NCBI GenBank assembly: GCA_034440635.1
Contig: JAOTON010002092.1
Span: forward strand, 1 to 64,000
DNA: 64,000 nucleotides
Reading direction: 5' to 3'
From: Lepas anatifera
Taxonomy: Eukaryota; Arthropoda; Thecostraca; Lepadidae
The notes below the pieces were generated by a model, which did not search any database, was not told where the DNA came from, and saw nothing but the letters and a program-made list of their open reading frames with translations. A program made the position numbers and the translations under genes. Positions 34,030-46,481 of this stretch are shown in pieces (position 1 is the first letter of the stretch; every line of letters starts with the position of its first letter).

Positions 34030-36858
34030 TGTCTCCTACTCGAAGCAAAAAGCAAGAACAGAAAAATAAAACGAAAACAAAATTATCCAAGAAATTAAAG
34101 ATCTGGAATCCAGGGTATCTCAAAGTAATGCAAATGAAACTAACCGTAAAATTGTTGATTTACAGGTAGAGTTGGACCGTCTTCGCAAACCTAAAATTGA
34201 TGGCTTACTGCTGCGGTCCAAAACTTATTGGCACGAGGAGGCAGAACACCCATCAAAATACTTTTTAGGTCTAGAAAGAGAGCATAAAGCTAAAAAGCAA
34301 TTACCAGGCTAAATGAAGACAACAAGGTGTACGTCGGCACTTCGCAGGGCTTAGAACGATTTACACGTCACCCGAGGAACAGATATGCGCCTAATACGCA
34401 AATAGCACATGATCCTACCATGTTCCAGCCTTGCCAGCCAGGGAAACTTTCCGCGGAGGAGCGTGAAACGCTAGAAAAGCCAATCTCTATTGAGGAATTA
34501 GACAAATGCGTGAGGGAAATGAAAGGAGGTAAATCCCCTGGTTCTAATGGTTATACTATAGAATTTTTCAAATTCTTCTGGTTAGACATCAAATATTTTC
34601 TTATGCGATCCATAACATACGGTCAGGAAATTGGCAAATGTCAGACATTTTTCGTGAGGGAATAATTACTCTAATCCAAAAAACCCATATCATGCTTACT
34701 ACTTGAAGAGATGGCGCGCCATATCCCTACTCAATGTAGATTTTAAAATTGTTTCTACCGCCGTTGCCAACCGACTTAAATCTGTGATGGAAAGGCTAAT
34801 AAGTGATGAACAAACAGCATATTTCAAAGGAAGATTCATCGGACAAAACCCTAGACTCTCATATGATATAATTCAGCAATGTAAGGAGAATAAAAAGAAA
34901 GGTGTGATCGTGGCAGCTGACTTTGAGGCCGCCTTTGAAACCCTAGATTGGAACTTGATTCTAGCCGCGTTACGAAACATAAACTTCGGTCCGAGATTTA
35001 TAAGTATCCTGGAATTATTGTACATGAACTGTGAAAATTTTGCGCGCATTATCCTGAATGGTAAATTAGGAGAAAAAATTTGGCTGTATCGTGGGGTGAG
35101 ACAAGGTGATCCTGCGAGTGGATATCTATTTAACGTTGCGATGGACGTGCTAGCGAGGCTTATACCGCAATCACCAAACTTAAGGGGAATTCAGATGATG
35201 CCCGGCCTGGAGCCTCGTATTTCCCAATTTGCAGACGATGCTACTTTGTACATTGACGGAACGACGAATTCATTGTCAGGTCTCTTTCAAGAATTATGGC
35301 GTTTTTCCTTGGCCTCTGGTCTGAATTTAAACTAGGCAAAGACGAAATGTTTAGCAATTGGAGAAACGAAAAAAGATGAAGTCGATCCTGAAGATCAGTA
35401 CTCATGGGTAACGGAACTGAAAATTTTAGGAGTAATTTTCAGCAATCACATAGAGAATACTACAGACAGAAATATAGCTACAAAGATTCAGGAAATCGAA
35501 CAACTAATGCAGAAATGGCGCCGGATGAACCTGACCATTTGCGGAAAAATAATCGTGATAAAATATATTTTCATGTCACGATTGGTCCATATACTGTCTT
35601 CACTTCCGTCACCGACACCAGAAACGATAGACGGGATCCAAAAACTATTTTGGACATTTCTATGGAACGGTAAGCCAGACAGGGTGAAACGTAAATCTCT
35701 TCTGCAGTCGTACGGAAAAGATGGGTTAAACGTGATTAGCGTGAAAATTTTTGTACACAGTCTCAAAATACCCTGGCTGAAACGTTTATGGTACAGCCAT
35801 TGCAACATGGTCAAAAGTAACGTCAAAAATCATTGATTATGAAACGGGAGAGTTATTGTTGTTTGGCCATGAGAAACTGGGAATTATTGCAAATGCTGTG
35901 AATAATCCGTTCTGGAAAGACGCAATTAAGGCATGGGAGATATTTGTTCGGACATTCATACCTCTTCCTTCCGAGATAATCGGAGAGTGTATATGGTTTT
36001 CGGACTACACGCGGTACAAGACCAGCATAGTTCCGGAATGGAACGCAAAAGGAATGCGCTTCATTGCGGATCTTTGGAACACAAACGCTAAAAGGTATTT
36101 GACAATGATAGAATTACAAAACCAGTTTTCTATCCAAATAGACTTCCTTCAATATGAAGCTCTGAGAAGGTCAATTCCGAGATCGTTAGAAAACCTCCGA
36201 CAACCACCTGAAATTGTAAACCCTTACTGCCCGCCAAAATTGATTTGATTTGTCGAACAGAGAAAATAGGAAGACTAGCGTACAATTTGGCGTTAGCGCA
36301 AGAGATGGATGTAAAGTATAGCATTGCCAACAAATGGGAGAGAGATGTTGGGTATTTTGCAGAGGGATCAATGAATAGAATGGTGGAGGCTACAAGGTCT
36401 ATCAGACTAAGGTCTTTTCACTTCAAGATAATAAAGAGAACAATTGTCACCAATCGTTTCTTGAACACAATTGGAATACGGAACAACGTCATATGCACTT
36501 TCTGTGAAAGAAGAACTGAGACCATCCCGCATTTGTTTTGGTTTTGCCAAAAAACACAAAATTATATAGATAGCATTAAAAGTAGATGACAGGCCAATAG
36601 TTACAACTGCGATTTCAGTGTAAGAAAATGGTTTTTCCTAGAAGAATGTAGCTTAATTGACACGCTGGTCATAATAATTGCAAAGGATGTATTATATAAA
36701 GCAAGAATTTCAAATACTTTGCCTTCTGTCCGAAATTTCACGGTCGCTTTCCTGTCTGAAAAAGAGATCGAATAATTCGTAGCAGTCTTGAATCTTAGGA
36801 GAGACACGCATGAAGCGAAGTGGAAGGAATTAGAAGGGTTATTTAGAAACGGCTGATG
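34030..36858 (+). pseudogene. L1/Tx1-like LINE ORF2, RT and C-terminal part
   Basis: Continuation of the ORF2 that stops at about 28583. It begins SYSKQKAR, then NKIIQEIKDLESRVSQ and HPSKYFLGLE, followed by the RT: MKGGKSPGSNGYTIEFFKFF, WRAISLLNVDFKIVSTAVAN, DEQTAYFKGRFIGQNPRL, VIVAADFEAAFETLDW (first Asp), WLYRGVRQGDPASGYLF and ISQFADDATLY (FADD box near 35235). A TAG at about 35333 interrupts LNLN-x-AKTK. The C-terminal domain follows (TFLWNGKPDRVKRKSLLQ, VICTFCERRTETIPHLFW) to about 36858. Sequence style (SLLNVDFKI, GRFIGQN, RQGDPxSxYLF) is diagnostic of the L1 superfamily, closest to Tx1-type elements. Confidence 0.92.
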
Positions 36859-37055
36859 CATGCCTATGAATATGCGGAGCATAGTGCAGCTGAGGGACAT
36901 ACCTCTGCCCCGTAGATGTGCTCGGTATTGTTGCCATTTCATAGAGTACCAGTACACACTTATAGAGCGGGTTCGGAATGGTTGCAAGGGAGGTGTAACT
37001 CAATGAAATGTAATGTAAATGAGAAGCATGTGTTGTTCTTGCGTGCATGTATCTT
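36859..37055. other. Probable 3' UTR of the L1/Tx1-like element
   Basis: Short non-coding stretch between the end of L1/Tx1-like ORF2 and the 3' tail of the convergent LINE family C. No polyA tail is evident. Confidence 0.35.
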
Positions 37056-37336
37056 ATAACATAACATAACATCAACTTTATTTTCCAACATAATTTGAAA
37101 TTCACAGTATACAGGTGTGGTACGGCGCAAAAGCCCAAGGCTTATATCGCGGCGCCGCCCACTAATTACAGAACATTTGTACACTTTCAACTCTCACTCT
37201 GAAAACTTGGCATGATATTGTGTCAAACTCGGTACCTGCGACCGCCGCCCAGCGAGCCGCACCCGCCCCCGGACCCGACCAGCGCAACACGCCCCGCCCA
37301 CCGCACGCCTGAATTTGGTTTAGAGATGTCCGGTCG

Positions 37337-38208
37337 CTAACATATATTTTGGAACTCCGTTGCCACCCGCCGGCTGCAGCTCTCATCAAGGCTGGAACCA
37401 TAAAGAAGAGCTTCTATTTTTTCAGTTTCGGTCATCGTTGCAAATTCTAAATTGTTTATAAGCGACAATGCGTTAAACAACGCTTCTCTCTGATCCCTAA
37501 ATATGGGGCACCTTAGCATATAATGTTGCGTTGTCTCTTTTGGAATCCGCAATCGCAATTTGGGGTTATAGCATTTCCTATTCTGAACTGGTGATCTTTT
37601 AAATTTGTTAAACCAACTCTCAGTCGTGTATGGAGTATATTGCCTCGCTTAGAGCCGAGTAAGTAATATTTAGGAGGTTTGTCTGGCCCAATCAACAATT
37701 TAAGCTCCTTTTTGAATTTATGAACAGAGGGAGCTTGTGTTATGTGTGCTGGCAACGCATTCCAATTTTGTGTGGTCGCGGTGATGAATGACTTTTTGTA
37801 GAGAGTTGTTCGTATTTGGGGAATTGAATACTGAAAAGCATTTCTCAGCTCTAAGCCCGTCTGTCTTCTTCTCATGTCAGGTAGTAAATTTACAATGTAT
37901 GAAGGTGCTAGTCCGTCTGAGTTTCTAAACTTGTAATACATTTGAAGCCTGTGAATTTTTCGTCTCCTTTGTAATGTCACCCAGCCTAGTTCGTTCATTA
38001 ACAATGCGGACGATGTTCGGAAACAAGCTCCTGTGGCACACCTAGCCGCCCGCTTTTGAATTTTCTCTAGCCGCATGCAGTCGGCCACAGTTATTAATCC
38101 GTCGTAAATTGAATCACAGTAATCAAAGTAGGGTTGGACATAAGTTGTATAAATTTGGGTAATGATCTGTCTCGGCAAAGTTGATGCTAAGGGATAGAGA
38201 GGACTCAA
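37337..38208 (-). CDS. LINE C ORF2, C-terminal region
   Basis: C-terminal part after the RT palm: RQIITQIYTTYVQPYFDYCD, RLEKIQKRAARCATGACFRT, LGWVTLQRRRKIHRLQMYYK, then CDCGF and, after a one-base shift near 37558, KETTQHYMLRCPIFRDQREA, a C-x-C-x(n)-H-x(4)-C arrangement common at the end of such proteins. The junction with the RT frame near 38210-38225 is within a run of seven A residues on the coding strand. Confidence 0.85.
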
Positions 38209-38215
38209 TGCGCGA

Positions 38216-39415
38216 TTAGCTTTTTTTAACTACTTCGTTAATGTGTTCGTGAAACCTCAGTTCTGCTGAGAAGGTTAAACCCAAATGCTTGTGAGTCGAT
38301 CTGAGAGGAATGCAGCTGTCTTCAAATTTCAACTGAGGGGGGTTCGCGTTTCGTTTAAGAGTGAAAGTCTGTTGAATAATTTTCTTTGCATTAAATTTTA
38401 TGGCCCATTTTTTAGCATATGCAGCGATCTTATTCAAATCCGATTGTAATGAATCTCGTACCGACTGTATATTTATGTCTGAATGTGCTGCGTAAATTGA
38501 GGCGTCATCAGCGAATAGAAGCATATCATTGGCTATATCTTTTTCAATGTCATTCAGGTACATAAGTGCAAGCAATGGGCCCAAAACGGAGCCCTGTGGG
38601 CATCCAGCATCGATGGTTTTGGTTTCGGAGAGAAAATCACCTAATTTGACCCTTTGAACTCGATTACTTAAGTAAGATTTGATCCACTTTAATATATTAC
38701 CGTTGATTCCGAATTCTGTGCGACACTTTTTCAGTAGGCCCTCATGCCAAATCGTATTGAAATAGCGGGAGATATCCAAATACACGGCCGTGAAATCATT
38801 TCCTTCATCAATGCTTTTGTATAGTTTTTCACTTAAGTAAATTAATTGTAGCTCCGTACTGTGATGCGGTCTATAACCGCTTTGTTTATCTGACAGAAGA
38901 TTATTATCGCATAAATGTTTGTAAAGATGTTGGTGAACAATTTTCTCAGTTACTTTAGAAATACAAGGCAAAAGACTGATAGGACGATAACAGGTTGCAT
39001 CAGAAGGAGAACCCTTCCCCTTGAAAATGGCCTTGACATGAGCTTCCTTCCACAGTACTGGATACGTTCCGGTTCTTAAAGATTTATTGATCAGTTGGGC
39101 GAGAGGTTCCGCAATTAATAGAGCGATGAGCTTTAATAATTTTGCTGGTAATTCATCAGGTCCGCAAGCTTTGGTTCCATCTAGGTGATTGAGAATTCTT
39201 AGCACCTCCCTTTCAGTTACATGAATGTCCAATAATGGTGCCAGAACTTCAGTTTCAGTCAAGTTGTCCAGGGAGGCCGAATCAGGAGGGTTTATATGTG
39301 ACATTTCTGCAAAATGATGATTGAGTAGGTTTGCCTTTTCTAGGTCGTGTGTTACATCTTCACCATGTAGCCCATTTAATGTCGGGATTTGATGTTCACC
39401 GGAAAAGCCTAGCAT
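38216..39415 (-). CDS. LINE C ORF2, reverse transcriptase domain
   Basis: An uninterrupted 399-codon frame holding the whole RT palm and fingers: LDGTKACGPDELPAKLLKLI, CYRPISLLPCISKVTEKIV, SDKQSGYRPHHSTELQ, TAVYLDISRYFNTIW (first catalytic Asp), DAGCPQGSVLGPLLALMYLN and DMLLFADDASIYAAH (FADD). The frame overlaps the endonuclease frame by a few bases at 39409-39415, where the coding strand has seven consecutive A residues. A one-base indel there is the only thing separating the two domains. Confidence 0.92.
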   Translation of the reverse strand: MLGFSGEHQIPTLNGLHGEDVTHDLEKANLLNHHFAEMSHINPPDSASLDNLTETEVLAPLLDIHVTEREVLRILNHLDGTKACGPDELPAKLLKLIALLIAEPLAQLINKSLRTGTYPVLWKEAHVKAIFKGKGSPSDATCYRPISLLPCISKVTEKIVHQHLYKHLCDNNLLSDKQSGYRPHHSTELQLIYLSEKLYKSIDEGNDFTAVYLDISRYFNTIWHEGLLKKCRTEFGINGNILKWIKSYLSNRVQRVKLGDFLSETKTIDAGCPQGSVLGPLLALMYLNDIEKDIANDMLLFADDASIYAAHSDINIQSVRDSLQSDLNKIAAYAKKWAIKFNAKKIIQQTFTLKRNANPPQLKFEDSCIPLRSTHKHLGLTFSAELRFHEHINEVVKKS

Positions 39416-40660
39416 TTTTTTAGGATCTTGTGGTATTTGGCGGGATTTTGCTTGTTTTCTAGTAAGACTTTAGATTTGCTGTCACAGAACTGCTGCCGCA
39501 GTGTTTTATTAAGAGCCGTAACTTTGTTGCGTTGTTGTCGCCACGCCCTCCAGGCTTGTAGAGTATTCAATCGTTTTGCTTTCCTGAAGAGGGTGTCACG
39601 TTTATTTATTTCGTGTCTCAAATTTCCTTTTACCCATGGTTTGTGAAGGACGTTTTTGTAAACATTTTTGATTGGTATTGCTTCTTTGGCAGCGCCCAGA
39701 ATTGTTTCAGTAAAGAGGTCTGTTGCTGTGTCAATGTCGTTGTTGAGTATGGTTTGCCAGTCAGTAGCAAGCAGGGTTGCAGTCAGTTTCTGGTGATCCA
39801 TTTTTGAGAACTCCCAAATTGGATATGGCTTGCTCCTATTCTTCTCGAGCCTATGCCTCATCTCTAACTGTACATACACCGGAAAATGATCTAATGAGGC
39901 GAAAGAGGACAAAGTTCCACTGGAAAGGTTAAATCCTTGTGGGTTCGTAAGGAAGATCAAGTCTCTTAAATTTGAGGCATTTACGGTAATTCGTGTTGGC
40001 TCGTCAATTATCTGTTCAAGTCCCAGGCATTCTGAAGTATCTCTCAGGTTACAGTCAAAACTAGTTACCCCACTATGGGGAATATCCGGCTGGGACAAAT
40101 AAACATTACCGGCATTAAAATCACCAACAATAATCATAGCTGAAGGTCTGTATGTGTGAGCTAAGGCAACACCATCCGAAAATCGTTCCAAGAATGAATT
40201 TAGTCTATCTGTGGTGAGATTCGGAGGAAGGTAGACACAGCATACAATAATTTGGACTCCGCTTATCTTTGCTATTGCCCAAATCCATTCCTCCTCGGGA
40301 TTATCTAGTTCCTGTATATGCTTAAGCTGTATTGATTTTTGCGCATAAAGTGCAACGCCTCCTCCTTTTCGGGATCGGTTTTTAAGGATTGGTCGATGGA
40401 AACCTGCAAGTGCGTATTGGCTCTCGTGAACTGTATCATCTAATTTCGTTTCGTGAGTGCCAAAATGTTTATTTTATTAACCACCGTAAATTGCTCGAGT
40501 TCATCTAGTTTATTACTTGCTGTTATGCTATTGACGTTTACGTGTGCTATAGTTAATTTCTCCTCATAGTCCCCCTGGTCCTCTACGGGGCCTGGGTTAA
40601 TCTCAATACCAGCCATAAACAAAAGTATCATTATATCCCAAAAAGTGCCGAAATACACCC
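39409..40660 (-). CDS. LINE C ORF2, AP endonuclease domain
   Basis: Starts near 40658 with a short hydrophobic stretch (MILLFMAG) followed directly by IEINPGP, a pattern resembling 2A-like sequences reported at the N-terminus of some non-LTR elements. Then AHVNVNSITASNKLDELE (catalytic Asn) and INILALT. A one-base deletion near 40448 shifts the frame, which then reads TKLDDTVHESQYALAG (so the catalytic Glu codon GAA directly precedes it), RKGGGVALYAQK, QIIVCCVYLPPN, IIVGDFNAGNVYL and SLDHFPVYVQL, where the usual SDH is LDH. It ends in a linker rich in basic residues (KPWVKGNLRHEINKRDTLFR). Confidence 0.85.
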
Positions 40661-42759
40661 ACTGAGAGTTGGTTAAGAATATGTGTTTGAGAATATGATC
40701 CTGTGGAAGATGGTTGAAGTAATGCTGGAGTTCTCCAGCATAATAGAGCGACAGCCGGACGGGAGGGAAACATTACTTCGCCTGCATGGTAACCTGCGTG
40801 GCGAAACTGGTGAGACGGGAGGGCGGCGGCCGGCGGCTCCGGTCGGCACCGGCCGGGCACTGCAGGGGCGGACTCAGACATCACAATAAGGGGCGGCGGT
40901 GAGTAGTGCTCGACTACTTTGAATCTCACAATTCTAAGAAGGTAGATACGAGAACAAATGGGAGAGAAATACTAGAGGATGACATCTAAAAAATAAAATA
41001 AAAAACACTGAGCTTGAAAACAACGAAGGCGAGGGGAACCAAGTAAGAAGAAAAAGCAGATCAAGAACAAGCAAACAAAGCAAAAACAATTACACTTCTC
41101 GCACGAATCAGCGAACAGACGTAGTCACATGGCAGCACCATATCGAAAATGGCCCGGCTAACTGTCACACAATGCCAGACGCTCTCCACCAACTGTGAAC
41201 ACGACGATACAAGCCATGATGAGACAAAAGTTATTGAAAAACACGAGTTAGGGTCATCAAAATAATTTAAACCTCGAGAGATCCAGCTCCATCCTCCAGC
41301 TATGCGCCATTTAACTTGCTCCATTGGAGCATTTCACTACTGGGTCAGATAGTCCCTCCAGTCAGTGTTTGCAAGTGGCAGAAAGAGGAAATGGAGCAAT
41401 TATACGCTGTGACTGCTTGCGAGGCGCGTCTTGCGTTGTGTGGTATAAGGGAGAGGGTTAAATTGTGTGTGTTTTGCCGTCACGAACTGTCATAAATCAC
41501 AGCAACGCCAATATGTGGCGTACGGCTAGATTCGGAACGGAATTGGTGGTTGTGCTGGAGGGAACGAGGCGAAGCGGCGTCATAATAGTCGTGAAACGGC
41601 GTTTTGTGATCTGGGAATTTCTTTTTGCGTTTCTATGGAACTCTTGCAGGATTACTAGACTCATATACAGCTGGAGCCGGGAGTGTTGTTCCTCGTGTAA
41701 TCTTGGTTCCTTTTTAGGTGTAGTGCATTTCAAACGGTGGAGGATGGTTGCTGCCAGTGAACAGATTGTAGAGGCGGACTGTATGGTGCGATGATAATAT
41801 TTTGAGCTTTGACAATACATCTGATGTCGAAAAAAACTATTGTATACGCCAACACTCACGACGTTGCAATAATAGAGGCCAGCTCAGGCGAAAGAAGCCA
41901 TGCCCAAATATGACACGGACTCAGACGGCGACTGGCAAGAAACGGCGATAGTAATAGAGCTTAATTCATATGCACATGAAAATACATGGTTTACTCTGCC
42001 CCAGCTAGGCGACACCAGTGTTTCAAGAAGTGGCGGGAACAGAGAGGAAATGGCGGGACGGAGAGTGACTCACCTTGGCTGCCTGGACTGGGCTGGAGGG
42101 GGCGCCGAGGAGGTAGCAGGAGGAGAGGAGCGGACACGGCCTGTTCCGGCCGGGTGGCCAGCGCACCGGCACACGGCGCCGCTGCAACGCACACGCTACA
42201 CTTCAAGCCAACGCGCCTCTGGCATAATGACATTTCAGCTGAGATAGCCATGTGATAGAGCATGCCAAGACGCCAATTGGTCCTTATCTCATGTGTCCCA
42301 AAACGTACTGTTCGCGGACAAAACCACCCCTTATTGGGCCAGAACAGCCTTGGGCTATGCAGCTAGCAGGGGTGCTCTGACATGGCGGGCGGGGGTTTGA
42401 CCCCGTGGTAGCCGCCGATGTTCACATCAGCAACTGGGGTAACATGACCTTCCATGCGCACCGTTACCTCACACACCGTATATAGGGTAAAGCAACACTC
42501 AATTGAAAACTTTGTTCGGGATAAACCATGGGAGTGATTTTACCCACATAGCCATAGATTTTACACTTGGCTCCGTTCGATTTCGGGATAAATCATCATA
42601 CTAAGCACTAGGGTGTGTCGCACATCGCCATTGGGGGGGGAAGCCATCCAACACACCTGGCTGAATCTTATCACGCCATCGCAACACACACAGGCCAAAG
42701 TTGCACGTAAACATTGCATCCCGTGTGCTGCGCTATTCTTGTTTTAAATAACTAAAATA
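40661..42759. other. No gene seen (PCIF1 intron)
   Basis: CpG-rich pockets at 40790-40870 and 42040-42200 and otherwise mixed sequence. The part nearest 40660 is probably the 5' UTR of LINE C. Nothing else is supportable. Confidence 0.4.
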
Positions 42760-42836
42760 AATAAAAAAACAGTTTTTCCCGAGCCTTTGCGTTTAGGGAG
42801 GGGAGCAAATGTCCTTACCCCTTGGATCCGCCACTG
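42760..42836. mobile_element. hAT-like MITE right-end fragment
   Basis: TTTTTCCCGAGCCTTTGCGT followed by CTTGGATCCGCCACTG matches the right end of the MITEs at 4663-5054 and 25102-25471. The left part is missing. Confidence 0.65.
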
Positions 42837-43260
42837 TATAAGCTTACCTACATTGAAGGGTTGCGGATTGGATTTGAAATATGTTTACAGTAGCTCTCGA
42901 AGCAGCGTGTGTCGACTGCTTGGCAGAGCAGTGTGTGGCTGATAGGGTATGCCCCTGGATGCTGAAACCATTGGCGGCCCGTTCCGGTCTGGGACTGGAC
43001 TCCACTCCCAATACATTTGAATGGTCTCGTACCTGGTTATGTGCTTGGATTCCCATTTTTTATTTAGTCCATTTTCGGAGATATTGGATTTGTTTCGCTA
43101 TTCATAACGGGTAAACGTACCGGCCTGGACCTACTCGAGACTTGGCACATGGACAGGACGTTGTCCACCATGACGCATTCGGAATGGGAGGAACGATCGA
43201 AGAGCGGACGCCACTGACCCCTGCGCTCAACCAGCCAACGGTCGGCACCTTACAGGTGAA
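42837..43260. other. No gene seen (PCIF1 intron)
   Basis: Unique-looking sequence between the MITE fragment and the 50-bp satellite. Short open frames on both strands, none recognisable. Confidence 0.4.
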
Positions 43261-46200
43261 TGGGGATTGACGGTAACAAGTCCAATGACAGGGGTGACTG
43301 GCATCAGGTATGGGGATTGACGGTAACAAGTCCAATGAGAGGGGTGGCTGGAATCAGGTATGGGAATTGACGGTAACAAGTCCAACGACAGGGGTGGCTG
43401 GCATCAGGTATGGGGATTGACGGTAACAAGTCCAACGACAGGGGTGGCTGGCATCAGGTATGGGGATTGACGGTAACAAGTCCAATGAGAGGGGTGACTG
43501 GCATCAGGTATGGGGATTGACGGTAACAAGTCCAATGAGAGGGGTGGCTGGCATCAGGTATGGGGATTGACGGTAACAAGTCCAATGAGAGGGGTGGCTG
43601 GCATCAGGTATGGGGATTGACGGTAACAAGTCCAATGAGAGGGGTGGCTGGCATCAGGTATGGGGATTGACGGTAACAAGTCCAATGAGAGGGGTGGCTG
43701 GAATCAGGTATGGGAATTGACGGTAACAAGTCCAATGAGAGGGGTGGCTGGCATCAGGTATGGGGATTGACGGTAACAAGTCCAATGACAGGGGTGGCTG
43801 GCATCAGGTATGGGGATTGACGGTAACAAGTCCAATGACAGGGGTGGCTGACATCAGGTATGGGGATTGACGGTAACAAGTCCAATGAGAGGGGTGACTG
43901 GCATCAGGTATGGGGATTGACGGTAACAAGTCCAATGAGAGGGGTGGCTGGCATCAGGTATGGGGATTGACGGTAACAAGTCCAATGAGAGGGGTGACTG
44001 GCATCAGGTATGGGGATTGACGGTAACAAGTCCAATGAGAGGGGTGGCTGGCATCAGGTATGGGGATTGACGGTAACAAGTCCAATGACAGGGGTGGCTG
44101 GCATCAGGTATGGGGATTGACGGTAACAAGTCCAATGAGAGGGGTGGCTGGCATCAGGTATGGGGATTGACGGTAACAAGTCCAATGAGAGGGGTGGCTG
44201 GCATCAGGTATGGGGATTGACGGTAACAAGTCCAATGAGAGGGGTGGCTGGAATCAGGTATGGGAATTGACGGTAACAAGTCCAATGAGAGGGGTGGCTG
44301 GCATCAGGTATGGGGATTGACGGTAACAAGTCCAATGAGAGGGGTGGCTGGAATCAGGTATGGGAATTGACGGTAACAAGTCCAATAAGAGGGGTGGCTG
44401 GCATCAGGTATGGGGATTGACGGTAACAAGTCCAATGACAGGGGTGGCTGGCATCAGGTATGGGGATTGACGGTAACAAGTCCAATGATAGGGGTGGCTG
44501 GCATCAGGTATGGGGATTGACGGTAACAAGTCCAATGAGAGGGGTGGCTGGCATCAGGTATGGGGATTGACGGTAACAAGTCCAATGACAGGGGTGGCTG
44601 GCATCAGGTATGGGGATTGACGGTAACAAGTCCAATGAGAGGGGTGGCTGGCATCAGGTATGGGGATTGACGGTAACAAGTCCAATGAGAGGGGTGGCTG
44701 GCATCAGGTATGGGGATTGACGGTAACAAGTCCAATGAGAGGGGTGGCTGGAATCAGGTATGGGAATTGACGGTAACAAGTCCAATGAGAGGGGTGGCTG
44801 GCATCAGGTATGGGGATTGACGGTAACAAGTCCAATGACAGGGGTGGCTGGCATCAGGTATGGGGATTGACGGTAACAAGTCCAATGACAGGGGTGGCTG
44901 ACATCAGGTATGGGGATTAACGGTAACAAGTCCAATGAGAGGGGTGACTGGCATCAGGTATGGGGATTGACGGTAACAAGTCCAATGAGAGGGGTGGCTG
45001 GCATCAGGTATGGGGATTGACGGTAACAAGTCCAATGAGAGGGGTGACTGGCATCAGGTATGGGGATTGACGGTAACAAGTCCAATGACAGGGGTGGCTG
45101 ACATCAGGTATGGGGATTGACGGTAACAAGTCCAATGAGAGAGGTGACTGGCATCAGGTATGGGGATTGACGGTAACAAGTCCAATGACAGGGGTGGCTG
45201 GCATCAGGTATGGGGATTGACGGTAACAAGTCCAACGACAGGGGTGGCTGGCATCAGGTATGGGGATTGACGGTAACAAGTCCAATGAGAGGGGTGACTG
45301 GCATCAGGTATGGGGATTGACGGTAACAAGTCCAATGAGAGGGGTGGCTGGCATCAGGTATGGGGATTGACGGTAACAAGTCCAACGACAGGGGTGGCTG
45401 GCATCAGGTATGGGGATTGACGGTAACAAGTCCAATGACAGGGGTGACTGGCATCAGGTATGGGGATTGACGGTAACAAGTCCAATGAGAGGGGTGACTG
45501 GCATCAGGTATGGGGATTGACGGTAACAAGTCCAATGAGAGGGGTGACTGGCATCAGGTATGGGGATTGACGGTAACAAGTCCAATGAGAGAGGTGGCTG
45601 GCATCAGGTATGGGGATTGACGGTAACAAGTCCAATGAGAGGGGTGACTGGCATCAGGTATGGGGATTGACGGTAACAAGTCCAATGAGAGGGGTGGCTG
45701 GCATCAGGTATGGGGATTGACGGTAACAAGTCCAATGAGAGGGGTGACTGGCATCAGGTATGGGGATTGACGGTAACAAGTCCAATGAGAGGGGTGACTG
45801 GCATCAGGTATGGGGATTGACGGTAACAAGTCCAATGAGAGGGGTGGCTGGCATCAGGTATGGGGATTGACGGTAACAAGTCCAATGAGAGGGGTGGCTG
45901 GCATCAGGTATGGGGATTGACGGTAACAAGTCCAATGAGAGGGGTGACTGGCATCAGGTATGGGGATTGACGGTAACAAGTCCAATGACAGGGGTGGCTG
46001 GCATCAGGTATGGGGATTGACGGTAACAAGTCCAACGACAGGGGTGGCTGGCATCAGGTATGGGGATTGACGGTAACAAGTCCAATGAGAGGGGTGACTG
46101 GCATCAGGTATGGGGATTGACGGTAACAAGTCCAATGAGAGGGGTGGCTGGCATCAGGTATGGGGATTGACGGTAACAAGTCCAACGACAGGGGTGGCTG

Positions 46201-46460
46201 GCATCAGGTATGGGGATTGACGGTAACAAGTCCAATGAGAGGGGTGACTGGCATCAGGTATGGGGATTGACGGTAACAAGTCCAATGAGAGGGGTGGCTG
46301 GCATCAGGTATGGGGATTGACGGTAACAAGTCCAATGAGAGGGGTGGCTGGCATCAGGTATGGGGATTGACGGTAACAAGTCCAATGAGAGAGGTGGCTG
46401 GCATCAGGTATGGCGATTGACGGTAACAAGTCCAATGAGAGGGGTGGCTGGCATCAGGTC
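43261..46460. repeat. 50-bp satellite array, 64 copies
   Basis: The unit begins TGGGGATTGACGGTAACAAG and contains TCCAATGAGAGGGGTGGCTG. The array is exactly 3200 bp, 64 units, and the phase stays fixed from 43261 to 46411, so there is not a single indel. Units differ by point variants at a few positions (GAGAGG/GACAGG, GGCTGG/GACTGG, GCATCA/GAATCA/ACATCA, AATGA/AACGA). Blocks of variants recur in the same order 1050 bp apart (43681 and 44731) and 800 bp apart (45231 and 46031), showing higher-order duplication. Its right end is 21 bp from the splice donor of the PCIF1 exon at 46482-46751. Confidence 0.97.
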
Positions 46461-46481
46461 GCCAGCCGCGCCGCTGCTTAC

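Larger units (their letters stand above)
37056..40660 (-). mobile_element. LINE family C, nearly intact copy
   Basis: Non-LTR retrotransposon of the CR1/Jockey group running right to left: endonuclease (40658-39409), RT (39415-38216), C-terminal Cys/His region (38208-37337), a CpG-rich 3' UTR, AATAAA (about 37079 on the minus strand) and a short ATGTT tandem tail at about 37056-37078. All catalytic residues I can check are present. Only four single-base frame breaks separate the domains. No ORF1 is recognisable upstream. A diverged, 5'-truncated relative is at 13134-14485. Confidence 0.9.

Noticed and set aside
40603..40929. ORF1 of LINE C
   Set aside because: The frame is GC-rich and lacks coiled-coil, zinc-knuckle or RRM features. 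More likely 5' UTR or flanking sequence.
42340..42420. tRNA-like SINE near GGGTTTGACCCCGTGG
   Set aside because: Only a B-box-like word is present. No A-box lies at a suitable distance.
43261..46460. CRISPR array (regular 50-bp spacing)
   Set aside because: The whole unit is repeated with no variable spacers, and the context is a eukaryotic intron.
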